Below are positions 33,909-42,595 of a DNA stretch of 64,000 bases, piece after piece. A program made the translations under genes and the position numbers. Source of the stretch: Chloroflexota bacterium (GTDB lineage: Bacteria; Chloroflexota; Anaerolineae; Anaerolineales; VGOW01); NCBI GenBank assembly GCA_016213135.1, contig JACRBQ010000117.1, positions 1 through 64,000 of the forward strand. Direction: 5' to 3'. The stretch's first letter is position 1, and each line of letters starts with the position of its first letter. The notes beneath the pieces were generated by a model, which saw nothing but the letters and a program-made list of their open reading frames with translations, was not told the DNA's origin and made no database searches.

Positions 33909-35348
33909 ATGGTGAACACGCCGCCGCCCGGCCGCGATACCCACCGGCCCCGCCATCCCGGCGGCGTGGTGGAGGGCGTGGACGCCGGGTCGCTGGCCGC
34001 CGCCCTTGATCTGCGCCCCGGCGATGAAGTACTGGGCGTGAACGGCCACCCGGTGCAGGACGTGATCGACGTGCAGTTTTACGCCGCCGACGACTTCGTG
34101 AGCATGGCCTTCCGCCGCGATGGGCGTGACCATGTCGCCGCCGCGCCTCGCGCCGAAGGCCAGCCGCTGGGCATCGAGTTCACCCACCCCACCTTCGATA
34201 TCGACATCCGCCGTTGCAACAACCTGTGCCCGTTTTGCTTTGTGCTGCAAACTGCGCCGCGCATGCGCCGCACGTTGTACATCAAAGACGACGACTACCG
34301 CTACTCGTTCCTCTACGGCCACTTTGTCACCCTCACCAACCTGAGCGAGCGCGACTGGCAGCGCCTCGAGGAGCAGCGGCTCTCGCCCCTGTACGTGTCG
34401 GTGCACGCCACCGATTTGGCCGCCCGCCGCGCCTGCCTGGCCAACCCCGCCGCGCCCGATGTGCTGGAGCAGTTGCGCTGGCTGAAGTCGCGAGGCATTC
34501 AGTGCCACACGCAATTGGTGATCACCCCCGGCCTCAACGACGGCCCCATTCTCGAGCAATCCATTCGTGATCTGGCAAAGCTCTATCCCGCCGTGCAATC
34601 GGTGAGCGTGGTCCCAGTCGGCCTCACCAAACACCACAAATACGGCCACCGGGCCAACACGGTGGATGAAGCCTGCGTGGTGCTGGATACGGTGGAGAAG
34701 TGGCAAGCCCGGTGCGCCAAAAAGCTGGGCGTGCAATTCGCCCACGCCACCGACGAGTGGTATTTGGTCACTGGCCGCTCGCTGCCGCCCATCAAGGATT
34801 TGCACGGGCTGGCGCTGGAAGAAAACGGGCTGGGGCAGGTGCGCGCGTTTTTGAACGAGTGGCGGCGCGTGCAGCGCGAACTGAAAACGATGAAGGGCCT
34901 CCGCAAACTAGCGGGGCGCAGGGCCACGCTGGCAACCGGGACCCTGTTCGGGCCGGTGCTGGCGCGGACGGCGGCATCCTTTAATCGCTTCGCCGCCACG
35001 GCGGTGAATGTGGCCCCCGTTGTCAACGAACGGTTGGGCGAGGGCATCACGGTGGCCGGCCTGATCATGGGCCGCGACGTGATCCGTCAACTATCCGGGC
35101 GCGACCTGGGCGAGTTTGTGGCGCTGCCGCGCGTGATGTTCGATCACCCGCAAGGCATCAGCCTCGACGACGTGTCGCCGTTGGAAATTGCCCGCGCGCT
35201 CGACCGCCCTGTGTTTCTGGCTGACCGCATGGGCGACGTGCTCGACGCATTTGTAGGCCGCAACCCGCTGGTGTTTCATCCCGGCGACGATTCGATTCCG
35301 CTGGAAGTGATGCGCGCCGGGGGCTGGGCGGTGGAGAAATATCTATAG
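33909..35348 (+). CDS. DUF512 radical SAM protein with PDZ-like domain
   Basis: 479 residues. A PDZ-like start (GVVEGVDAGSLAAALDLRPGDEVLGVNG) is followed by a radical SAM-like cluster RCNNLCPFCF (three cysteines in CX3CX2C spacing), a TIM-barrel-like middle, and the DUF512 C-terminal region with LGEGITVAGLIMGRDV. The family is widespread and often sits beside the GTPase Der, but its reaction is not known. The TTG at 33879 is a possible earlier start; the ATG at 33909 fits better. Confidence 0.9.
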   Translation: MVNTPPPGRDTHRPRHPGGVVEGVDAGSLAAALDLRPGDEVLGVNGHPVQDVIDVQFYAADDFVSMAFRRDGRDHVAAAPRAEGQPLGIEFTHPTFDIDIRRCNNLCPFCFVLQTAPRMRRTLYIKDDDYRYSFLYGHFVTLTNLSERDWQRLEEQRLSPLYVSVHATDLAARRACLANPAAPDVLEQLRWLKSRGIQCHTQLVITPGLNDGPILEQSIRDLAKLYPAVQSVSVVPVGLTKHHKYGHRANTVDEACVVLDTVEKWQARCAKKLGVQFAHATDEWYLVTGRSLPPIKDLHGLALEENGLGQVRAFLNEWRRVQRELKTMKGLRKLAGRRATLATGTLFGPVLARTAASFNRFAATAVNVAPVVNERLGEGITVAGLIMGRDVIRQLSGRDLGEFVALPRVMFDHPQGISLDDVSPLEIARALDRPVFLADRMGDVLDAFVGRNPLVFHPGDDSIPLEVMRAGGWAVEKYL

Positions 35349-35374
35349 CGCGCGGCGCGCTTGTCCCCGTGTGA

Positions 35375-35380
35375 TAGAAT
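35375..35380 (+). promoter_or_regulatory. -10 box of LCP gene, leaderless
   Basis: TAGAAT with an extended TGA, 8 bases before the ATG at 35389. No -35 is visible. Confidence 0.6.
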
Positions 35381-35388
35381 CCCGCGAT

Positions 35389-36597
35389 ATGCGTTTCTCC
35401 AAACAGATCAAGCCGCCGGCTAGGAATCCACTGGGGATACTGGCAGTCGTTTTCGTCGCGTTCGGTGGCGTCATGGTGGCGCTCACTGCCTTTGCACTCC
35501 TCACCAGGCAAACTCGCGCCGACCAATACCCGGCCACAATGGTGATCAGCCTGCCGGCTGCGGCAGAGACCGTTGAGCCGTTGAGGCCCACGCCCGCCAC
35601 GCTGGCGGCGTTGATCAGTGCCCCGTCGCAGTCGGTCACGCCTACCAGTAGCGACCCGCGACCGCCTACTTCCACGCCCACGCCGGCGCTGCGGCCCACC
35701 GGCTACTATGTGGCCCCGCTGAATCCAACGCCCATCCCCACTCCGGAACTGCCGCCTGCCGCGCCGTTCCCCGCTTCGTGCGACGGGCCGGGCCGCATGA
35801 ACATCCTCGTCATCGGCATGGACGGGCGCTCCGCCAATTACGACCGCGCCGCCCGCGCCGATGCCCTGGCGGTGATCGGCGTGAACTTCGGCGACCGCTC
35901 GGCGCAAATCCTGTCCATTCCGCGCGACCTGTGGGTGCAGATTCCGGCCTACGGCACGCAGCCCACGCAAGAGAATCGAATCAACACCGGCTACGCGCTG
36001 GCGGGAAGCTATGGCTACCCCGGCGGCGGCGCGGCGTTTCAGGCCTATGTGATTTCGCAGACGTTCGGCTTGCGGATCGACCGCGCCATGGTGCTAAACT
36101 TCACGGCGTTCGAGAGCGCCATTGACACCATTGGCGGCGTGGATATTAACGTGACAACGGCGGTGCACGATCCCAGGTATCCCGACGATCAGGGCGGCAC
36201 GCTCGTGCTCGAAATCCCCGCCGGGCTGGTGCACATGGATGGGCGCACCGCGCTCATGTATGCGCGCACGCGGCACGCCGACAGCGACTTTGGCCGCATG
36301 CGCCGCCAGCAAAAAGTGCTTATGGCCGTGCGCGACAAGTTGCTCACGCCGGAATCACTACTCGTGCTGCCCTCACTGGTTCAGCTTATCTATCAGTCAG
36401 TCAGCACCGATCTCAGCCTGGACGATGTGGGCCTGCTGGGGTGCGTCGGCCCGCAAATCCCGCGCGAGTCCATTACCCAGATTGTCATCGACTCCACGAT
36501 GACCACGTCGTTTGTGGCGACGAGCGGCGCGCAAGTGCTGCTGCCAAAAATGGACCTCATCACGCCGCTGTTGGCCGCGTTCAATACCGGGCAATAG
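35389..36597 (+). CDS. LytR-CpsA-Psr family protein
   Basis: 402 residues: one transmembrane anchor (about 17-38), a Pro/Thr linker to about 130, and an LCP domain with NILVIGMDGRS, ADALAVIGVNF, LSIPRDLWV (Arg-Asp pair), INTGYALAG and YARTRHADSDFGRMRRQQKVL. LCP enzymes attach polyprenyl-linked glycans to the cell envelope. It is divergent neither from nor clearly coupled to DUF512, and a -10 box sits 8 bases before its ATG, so it has its own leaderless transcript. It converges on IPK with 2 bases between stops. Confidence 0.93.
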   Translation: MRFSKQIKPPARNPLGILAVVFVAFGGVMVALTAFALLTRQTRADQYPATMVISLPAAAETVEPLRPTPATLAALISAPSQSVTPTSSDPRPPTSTPTPALRPTGYYVAPLNPTPIPTPELPPAAPFPASCDGPGRMNILVIGMDGRSANYDRAARADALAVIGVNFGDRSAQILSIPRDLWVQIPAYGTQPTQENRINTGYALAGSYGYPGGGAAFQAYVISQTFGLRIDRAMVLNFTAFESAIDTIGGVDINVTTAVHDPRYPDDQGGTLVLEIPAGLVHMDGRTALMYARTRHADSDFGRMRRQQKVLMAVRDKLLTPESLLVLPSLVQLIYQSVSTDLSLDDVGLLGCVGPQIPRESITQIVIDSTMTTSFVATSGAQVLLPKMDLITPLLAAFNTGQ

Positions 36598-36599
36598 CC

Positions 36600-37406
36600 T
36601 CAGCCCTCGGCGCGGATCGCCGTGCCGCCCTCGGCCTGCCCCAACAGCGCGGCCTTCACCGCCCCCGGCTCCGTGCCCGAAAAAATGCGGATGCTCAGCC
36701 CCGGCGTGGCTTGCGCCTCGGCCAGCATCTGCAGCACTTTGCTCTCCATGCCCCCCGTCACATCCGCGGCATTGGAGCCGCGCAAGGCAGGGCGCAGCGC
36801 CTCAATGTTGCCGGGAGTGATGAGCGGAATCAATTCCCCATCAGGCCAACGGGTCAGCACCCCGCGCTCGATCCCCGCCAGTAAAATCTCCGCCGGCCGA
36901 AAGCGCAGCGCCAAAAACCGGAACACTTCCTCGGTGGAAACAATCGTACCGCCGCGCGCGTCATCCAGCGCCACGTCGCCCCACACCAGCGGCACGAGGC
37001 CGTGGGCCAACCCGGCCTCCACCGGCCCCAGCGCCATCTCGGCAATGGCCCCGTCGTGGCACACTACCGATGCCGACGGCGGAACGTTGAGCGCCGGAAC
37101 GCCCGCCTCGCGCAGCGCATCGAACACCAGCCGGTTGAGCCGCGCCGCCGCCTGTGCCACCGCCGCATAACCCAGCCATTGCTCTGCCGTGCGCACCCCG
37201 TGGCGCGTGCCGTAGCGTTGGGCCTCGGCGTGCCCAAATGACCCCGATCCATGCCCCAGCACCAATCGCAACTCGGGCCGCGCGGCCAGGGCCTCGGCCA
37301 CCTCCGCCGCCAGCCGCACCAGCACGCCGGGCAAAGCCGTTTGCTCGCGGCTCTTGTCCGTAATCAGCGAACCGCCAAGCTTTAGAAAAAGGAGAGAGTT
37401 AGACAT
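36600..37406 (-). CDS. Isopentenyl phosphate kinase
   Basis: 268 residues of the amino acid kinase fold. FLKLGGSLITDKS opens the protein and GHGSGSFGH carries the His (59) that separates IPK from its relatives. Further on are VPPSASVV, VWGDVALDD and NAADVTGGMESKV. It phosphorylates isopentenyl phosphate to IPP, the last step of the alternative mevalonate pathway found in archaea and Chloroflexota. The ATG at 37406 lies at the edge of a heptamer array; the longer TTG reading is array-derived. Mevalonate kinase is directly upstream in the same operon. Confidence 0.93.
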   Translation of the reverse strand: MSNSLLFLKLGGSLITDKSREQTALPGVLVRLAAEVAEALAARPELRLVLGHGSGSFGHAEAQRYGTRHGVRTAEQWLGYAAVAQAAARLNRLVFDALREAGVPALNVPPSASVVCHDGAIAEMALGPVEAGLAHGLVPLVWGDVALDDARGGTIVSTEEVFRFLALRFRPAEILLAGIERGVLTRWPDGELIPLITPGNIEALRPALRGSNAADVTGGMESKVLQMLAEAQATPGLSIRIFSGTEPGAVKAALLGQAEGGTAIRAEG

Positions 37407-37409
37407 AGG

Positions 37410-37472
37410 AAACTTCAAACTTCAAACTTCAAAACTCAAAACTCAAAACTCAAAACTCAACACTCAAAACTG
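37410..37472. repeat. Heptamer tandem array (AAAACTC type), 9 units
   Basis: Units in phase: three AAACTTC, four AAAACTC, AACACTC and AAAACTG. It fills the gap between mevalonate kinase and IPK and encodes the last residues (SFEC) and stop of mevalonate kinase, just as the matching array at 3191-3246 does for ybeY. Confidence 0.9.
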
Positions 37473-38398
37473 CCCCCAACTTCCGTCACAATCGTCCGCT
37501 TGGCACCGGCGCGCAGCAACGCCTCGGCCATCGCCGCTTCGGTTCCCGATTTCACTAGCGCAACCATATTGCCCCCGCGTCCGCCGCCGGAGAGCTTGGC
37601 TCCCAGAGCGCCCCCGGTTATCGCCGCGCCCACCAGCGTATCCAACTCCGCGCAACTTACACCCATCTCGCGCAGCGCGGCGTGGTTTTCATTCATTAGC
37701 GGCCCCAACATTTCCGGCCGGCCGCCCTCGATCAACGCCCGCGCCCGCCGCGCCACATCGCCGCAGCGATCAAACAACGCCTCGAACCGTTCGCGCCCGG
37801 CTTCCCAACTTCGGCGCACGTCGCCCACCGCAATCTTCGTCAGGCCGGCGATGCCCGTATCGGCAACCACCAGCGTGAACGGCCTGGGCACGATCAGCAT
37901 TTCAATGGGCCGCCCGCGCATAAAATACACCGGCCGGCCAAACGCAATCACCGTGTTGTCAATGCCCGACGGCGTGCCGTGATGAATCTTCTCCACCTCA
38001 TACACTAACGCCGATACCGTTGCCGCGTCCAGCGTGCGGCCCAGGTGCAACGCCATCGCCCGCGCCACCGCCGTCGAAACCGCCGCGCCGCTGCCCAGCC
38101 CGCCCGCCACCGGAATGGTCGAGTCGATGGTGATTGTTATATTGGGGAAACCCGGGTATTGAATGGCGGATAGCGTGTGTCGGAGAATGGCGGCAATCGG
38201 GTCGTCGCCGTTCAAATCGCCGGGAAGCAGGGTGCGCGATCCCCGGCTGGATACGACGTGGACGCCTGACTCGGCCTCTTCCACCGTGACGCGGCTCGCC
38301 ACTTGCAGCACCGGCACGGCAATGGCCGGGCGGCCATACACCACTGCATGCTCGCCGAACAAAATTATTTTGCCGGGGGCGGAGGCCGTGGCGCTCAT
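37457..38398 (-). CDS. Mevalonate kinase
   Basis: A 313-residue GHMP kinase. APGKIILFGEHAVVYGRPAIA, the ATP loop IPVAGGLGSGAAVSTAVAR, EKIHHGTPSGIDN (catalytic Asp) and KLSGGGRGG are all intact, the last being the GHMP motif 3. It phosphorylates mevalonate in isoprenoid synthesis. Its ATG overlaps the UbiA TGA (ATGA). Together with IPK downstream it marks the alternative mevalonate route. The C-terminus is heptamer-encoded. Confidence 0.94.
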   Translation of the reverse strand: MSATASAPGKIILFGEHAVVYGRPAIAVPVLQVASRVTVEEAESGVHVVSSRGSRTLLPGDLNGDDPIAAILRHTLSAIQYPGFPNITITIDSTIPVAGGLGSGAAVSTAVARAMALHLGRTLDAATVSALVYEVEKIHHGTPSGIDNTVIAFGRPVYFMRGRPIEMLIVPRPFTLVVADTGIAGLTKIAVGDVRRSWEAGRERFEALFDRCGDVARRARALIEGGRPEMLGPLMNENHAALREMGVSCAELDTLVGAAITGGALGAKLSGGGRGGNMVALVKSGTEAAMAEALLRAGAKRTIVTEVGGSFEC

Positions 38399-39267
38399 CG
38401 GCTAAAGTACAGCACCCCCACCGCCGCCAGCCCCCACAGCAAAAAGGTCGCCAGCAGCGGCTTGTCCTTCAGCACCAACTCATCGGGCGCGCCGCCCTCG
38501 TGCCGCACGTGAATGAGAAACAGATAGCGGAAGACGCCGTACAGCACGAACGGCGTCGTGAGCATCATCGCGTGATTCTTCGGCAGGTTCTCCGCCGAGA
38601 AAGTGTAGAACGTATACGCCACCACGGTGGCGGTCGACACAATGCTGATGAGTTGGTCGATGAGCTGCAAATTGTAGTTCGCCAGCACCGAGCGATGGTT
38701 GTTGGCGTTATCGGTCAGCAGCGTAATCTCGCGGCGGCGCTTGCCCAGCACCATGAACAGCGCCAGCAGAGTCATGCACACGTACAGCCACGGCGAAAAC
38801 CGTACCACGTCCACCAGCGCCACCCCGGCGCTCACCCGCAGCACGAACCCGGCGGCCACCACCAGCACATCGACAATCACCACGTTTTTCAGCCAGAAGC
38901 TGTAAAGCACGTTGAAAGCAAAATACAGCAGCACCAGCGCCGCGAACTGCTTGTCTAGTATGAACGCGCCGCCCAGCGCCGCGGCCACCAGCGCAATGGC
39001 GGCCGCAATCGCCGCCCCTTTGGACAACGTGCCCGCCGCCAGCGGCCGCGACCGTTTGGTTGGGTGTTGCCGATCCTTCTCGATATCCACCAGATCGTTG
39101 ATGATATACACTGCGCTGCTCAGCAGGCACAGCAGCACAAACGCCGTCATCGTCCGGCCCAGGTAGTAGGGCTGAGTCAGCTTCACGTCGAACACCAGCG
39201 CGGCGAACACCACGGCGTTCTTCGTCCACTGTTGGGGTCGCATGGTTTTGAGGAGAGGGAGAATCAT
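38395..39267 (-). CDS. UbiA-family prenyltransferase (decaprenyl-phosphate phosphoribosyltransferase type)
   Basis: 290 residues and about eight transmembrane helices. The first Asp-rich motif NDLVDIEKDRQHPTKRSRPLA is intact and the second helix loop ALFMVLGKRRRE fits the Rv3806c-like branch, which moves phosphoribose to decaprenyl phosphate. A general prenyltransferase is the fallback. Promoter: TATAAT 7 bases before the ATG, shared back to back with tlyA. It heads the operon UbiA-mevalonate kinase-IPK. Confidence 0.9.
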   Translation of the reverse strand: MILPLLKTMRPQQWTKNAVVFAALVFDVKLTQPYYLGRTMTAFVLLCLLSSAVYIINDLVDIEKDRQHPTKRSRPLAAGTLSKGAAIAAAIALVAAALGGAFILDKQFAALVLLYFAFNVLYSFWLKNVVIVDVLVVAAGFVLRVSAGVALVDVVRFSPWLYVCMTLLALFMVLGKRRREITLLTDNANNHRSVLANYNLQLIDQLISIVSTATVVAYTFYTFSAENLPKNHAMMLTTPFVLYGVFRYLFLIHVRHEGGAPDELVLKDKPLLATFLLWGLAAVGVLYFSR

Positions 39268-39274
39268 GCCCGGT

Positions 39275-39282
39275 ATTATAAT
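39275..39282. promoter_or_regulatory. Bidirectional -10 element (ATTATAAT) for UbiA and tlyA
   Basis: A palindromic ATTATAAT gives TATAAT on both strands. The plus-strand box (39277-39282) lies 8 bases before the tlyA GTG, and the minus-strand box (39275-39280) lies 7 bases before the UbiA ATG. Both mRNAs would be leaderless, and RNA polymerase could not occupy both at once. Confidence 0.68.
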
Positions 39283-39290
39283 CGTCTCTT

Positions 39291-40079
39291 GTGACCAGGC
39301 CGCATAAACCCCCCGCGCGTCTCCGGCTCGACGCCGCCCTCCTCGAGCGCGGACTCGTCGAGTCTCGCGAAAAAGGCCGCCGCCTGATCATGGCCGGCGA
39401 GGTGCGGGTGAACGGCCAACTGGTGGATAAGCCCGGCGCGCCCGTGCCCGCCGACGCGGCCATTGAATTGAAGGCCGCGCCGCCGTTCGTCAGCCGCGGC
39501 GGCCAAAAACTCGCCGCCGCACTGGATGGTTTCCATCTCGACGTGGGCGGCTTTGTTTGCGCCGACGTGGGCGCGTCCACCGGCGGCTTCACCGATTGCC
39601 TGCTGCAGCGCGGCGCGGCAAAAGTGTACGCCCTCGACGTGGGTAAGGGCATCCTCGATTGGCGGCTGCGCAACGACCCCCGAGTCATTCTCATGGAGGA
39701 GACCAACGCCCGCTACGTGGCCTCGTTGCCCGAACCTCTGCACCTGGTCACCGTTGACGCTTCCTTCATTTCCCTGCGGTTGCTGTTGCCGGTGGCCCGG
39801 CGGTGGCTCGCCCCCGGCGGCACAATTGTTGCCCTCATCAAACCGCAGTTCGAGGCCGGGCGCGACCGCCTCGGCAAAGGCGGCGTGGTGCGCGACCCCG
39901 CCGTTCACCGCGCCGTGTTGACTGAAGTGCTGTCGTTTGCCGAAACATTGAAGTTGCACACCCACGGCCTCATCCGCTCGCCCCAGCTCGGCCCGGCCGG
40001 CAACGTGGAATTTCTGGCGTGGCTGGCCGAGGGGCAGAGGGCGCAGAGCGTCGAGGCCTGGGTGGCCGGAATTGGCTAA
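39291..40079 (+). CDS. tlyA: TlyA family rRNA (cytidine-2'-O)-methyltransferase
   Basis: 262 residues: an N-terminal S4 domain (RLDAALLERGLVESREKGRRLIMAGEVRVNG) and an FtsJ-like methyltransferase domain with VSRGGQKLAAALDGF, CADVGASTGGFTDCLLQRGA (SAM site), TVDASFISL and LIKPQFEAGRDRLGKGG. TlyA methylates 16S and 23S rRNA. The start is a GTG at 39291 with a -10 box just before it. It leads the plus-strand run with the DUF2207 cluster downstream. Confidence 0.93.
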   Translation: MTRPHKPPARLRLDAALLERGLVESREKGRRLIMAGEVRVNGQLVDKPGAPVPADAAIELKAAPPFVSRGGQKLAAALDGFHLDVGGFVCADVGASTGGFTDCLLQRGAAKVYALDVGKGILDWRLRNDPRVILMEETNARYVASLPEPLHLVTVDASFISLRLLLPVARRWLAPGGTIVALIKPQFEAGRDRLGKGGVVRDPAVHRAVLTEVLSFAETLKLHTHGLIRSPQLGPAGNVEFLAWLAEGQRAQSVEAWVAGIG

Positions 40080-40084
40080 TCGCT

Positions 40085-40090
40085 TATAAT
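40085..40090 (+). promoter_or_regulatory. -10 box upstream of DUF2207 gene
   Basis: TATAAT about 50 bases before the ATG at 40142, with GGAGAG at 40132. It gives the DUF2207 cluster its own promoter after tlyA. Confidence 0.55.
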
Positions 40091-40141
40091 TCGTGCTGGC
40101 GCGGCATGTGGGCGCGCGCCATCTGGCATTGCGGAGAGATC

Positions 40142-42055
40142 ATGCGACGACTCACCCTCAAGATCAGTTCGGCGGCTATATTGTTGGCGCTGGTGCTTGC
40201 CATTGTCGGCGGCGTGTTGGCCCAAACCAAAACCGTCAACTGGCAGCGCTACGACGTGGACATCACCGTGCAGACCAACGGCGACCTGCGCGTAGTGGAA
40301 ACGCAGGAAATCCAATTCGTCGGCGGCACGTTCACCAGCGGCTTTGCCACCCTTCCGCTCAATCACACCGACGGCATCACCGACGTGAAGTTGTCGGAGT
40401 CGAACCGGCGCATCTACTTGCAAGACAACGGCGGCCCTTATTCGTATACCGTGTCCACCGACTCGACCAATGTCGCCATCGACTGGACGTTCCCGCCGCT
40501 GGCCGACGAAACCCGCACCTTCGTGCTGGAATACACCGTGCACGGCGCAGTGCGGCAATACGACTCGGGCGATAAACTGCAATACCTCGCCATCACCCGT
40601 GAACTGGAATTTCCCGTTTTCAAATCGATCATCACCGTTCACCTCCCGCTGGGCGGCCCCCTCATTGCCGACCCGGACTCGGCCGGGGCGCGTGTGGGCT
40701 ACAACACCGCCGCCGATAGCCTGGGGGTGACCTACTACAACACCGGGGTCATTCAACCGTACGAAGGCGTGGAACTCGGCCTCGTGTTCCAGCATGGCGC
40801 AGTCACCGGCCCCAGGCCCTCGTGGCAAGCCGATTACGACCGCCAGGCCACTTACGAAGACAAGGTCAAGCCCATGATTGACCTCGGGCTGGGGGCGCTG
40901 GCGCTGGGGTTGCTGGTGGCCGTGCCGGGCGCGCTCTACTTCATGTGGTATCTGTTCGGGCGCGACCCCGTTGCCGGGCTGGTTCCACAATACATCACCG
41001 ACCCGCCTTCGAATCTCCCGCCCGGATTGGCCGGGACGCTCATCGACGAGCGCGCCGATCTGCGGGATATTACGGCCACGCTGATCGACCTGGCGCGGCG
41101 CGGGTACGCCACGCTGGAGGCGCGCGAGTCGACCACCGTATTCGGCACGGCCTCGCGGTCGTACGTGCTCAAAAAGGCCGATGCTTCGGCCAAGCTGCGC
41201 GGCTACGAGCAAATGATTTACGACGCCGTGTTCGGCGGATTGAACGAGCGCACGCTCAACAAAATGCCCGACACGTTCTTCGACAAACTGGGCAGTATCG
41301 AGTCGGCCATGTATGCCGAAGGCGTGAAGGAAGGCATGTTCAAAGCCAATCCGGCCGCGGTGCGAACGCGCTATCAGGCCTCCGGCGGCTTCATCATGTT
41401 CTTCAGCGTCGTCGTCGGCTTCATTGCGGCGGTGGCCGCCAGCGGCCTTTCCGGATTCGTTGCCTGCCTGTTTGTGCCTTTCTTCCTGTTCGGCCTGGGG
41501 TTGATGGCGATGAGCGGGTCCATGCCGGTGAAGAGTCGCAAGGGCGCGACGGAGGCGGCCAAATGGCGAGCGTTCCAAAAGTATCTCGGCAACATCCAGC
41601 AGTACCGCGACGTGGCCGGGGCCACCGATCAGTTTGAGAAGTTCCTGCCCTATGCCATTGCGTTCGGGTTGGAGCAGCGCTGGGTGAATGCCTTTGCCAA
41701 AGCCCCCAACGTGGTGGTGCCTGCGCCCATTTGGTATCGGCCCATCTACATGGGCAACGTTCCCGGCGGAATGTCCGGGGGGCGGGCCGCAGTTCCCGGC
41801 GCACCCGGCGCGCCCATGCCCAACCTGAATGATATGGGCAGTGGGATGGTCGGCGGTCTCAATCAAATCGGCGAGGGCCTCATCGGCGCGCTCAACACGG
41901 CCGGGCGGTCGTTTGCTTCGCCGCCCACGCCCAAGTACACTTATAGCGGCGGGGGCAGCCGGGGCTTCAGCGGGGGCGGCGGGTTCCGCAGCAGCGGCGG
42001 CGGCAGTTTTCGGAGCGGCGGTTTCAGCGGCGGCGGTTCGCGCGGGTTCAGATAA
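40142..42055 (+). CDS. DUF2207 membrane protein
   Basis: 637 residues: signal peptide (VLAIVGGVLAQTKTVNW), an extracytoplasmic beta domain with the DUF2207 pattern (NWQRYDVDITVQTNGDLRVVETQEIQFVGGTFTSG in spaced strands), a membrane helix about 250-275, a cytoplasmic winged-helix-like part (LIDLARRGYATLEARE), two more helices near 420-460, and a Gly/Ser/Phe-rich tail (SGGGGFRSSGGGSF). The function of DUF2207 is unknown. It leads a four- to five-gene run with zinc-ribbon, helical and SPFH proteins. Confidence 0.88.
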   Translation: MRRLTLKISSAAILLALVLAIVGGVLAQTKTVNWQRYDVDITVQTNGDLRVVETQEIQFVGGTFTSGFATLPLNHTDGITDVKLSESNRRIYLQDNGGPYSYTVSTDSTNVAIDWTFPPLADETRTFVLEYTVHGAVRQYDSGDKLQYLAITRELEFPVFKSIITVHLPLGGPLIADPDSAGARVGYNTAADSLGVTYYNTGVIQPYEGVELGLVFQHGAVTGPRPSWQADYDRQATYEDKVKPMIDLGLGALALGLLVAVPGALYFMWYLFGRDPVAGLVPQYITDPPSNLPPGLAGTLIDERADLRDITATLIDLARRGYATLEARESTTVFGTASRSYVLKKADASAKLRGYEQMIYDAVFGGLNERTLNKMPDTFFDKLGSIESAMYAEGVKEGMFKANPAAVRTRYQASGGFIMFFSVVVGFIAAVAASGLSGFVACLFVPFFLFGLGLMAMSGSMPVKSRKGATEAAKWRAFQKYLGNIQQYRDVAGATDQFEKFLPYAIAFGLEQRWVNAFAKAPNVVVPAPIWYRPIYMGNVPGGMSGGRAAVPGAPGAPMPNLNDMGSGMVGGLNQIGEGLIGALNTAGRSFASPPTPKYTYSGGGSRGFSGGGGFRSSGGGSFRSGGFSGGGSRGFR

Positions 42056-42070
42056 GGATTGCAGGCGGCT

Positions 42071-42586
42071 ATGAAATCAGGTCAAGTTGCGGGCGTGTTG
42101 TTGGTGATCGGTGCGGGGGCGGTGGTGGTGATTGGGCTGGCCGTGCTGGGCGTGTTCTCGGCGGCGGGAGGGCTTACGGCGGCGGGCTTCGGCGTCGGCG
42201 TCATTCTGTTGGCAATCATTAGCCTGCCCTTGATCGGGGCGGGCGCATTCCTGCTTGCCAAGTCGCGGCAGGAGGGGCAGGATGAGGCCGTGGTGGCCAA
42301 GCAGCGCAAGATTTTGGATATGGTGTCGGCGCGCGGGCAGGTGAGCATTGCCGACGTGGCGCTGGAGTTGAAGGCCGGCCGCGACCAAGTGCAAAGTTGG
42401 GTGTACAATTTGGTGGGCTTGGGGCTGTTCAGCGGGTACATCAATTGGAATGATGGCACGCTTTACAGCGCGCAAGCCGCCCAGTTGCGCGACCTGACCA
42501 CCTGCAAGAAGTGCGGCGGGCAGGTGTCGCTGGCGGGCAAAGGGGTCATCAAGTGCCAGTATTGCGGCACCGAATACTTTTTATAG
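42071..42586 (+). CDS. Membrane protein with winged-helix and zinc ribbon
   Basis: 171 residues. Two N-terminal transmembrane helices (about 7-60), a cytoplasmic winged-helix-like stretch (KILDMVSARGQVSIADVALELKAG as spaced helices) and a C-terminal zinc ribbon with CKKCGG and CQYCGTEYF. No enzyme motif. I start at the ATG at 42071, 15 bases after DUF2207. Its layout recalls small accessory proteins of SPFH membrane-stress modules, but this is by analogy. Confidence 0.8.
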   Translation: MKSGQVAGVLLVIGAGAVVVIGLAVLGVFSAAGGLTAAGFGVGVILLAIISLPLIGAGAFLLAKSRQEGQDEAVVAKQRKILDMVSARGQVSIADVALELKAGRDQVQSWVYNLVGLGLFSGYINWNDGTLYSAQAAQLRDLTTCKKCGGQVSLAGKGVIKCQYCGTEYFL

Positions 42587-42595
42587 GAGCGAACA

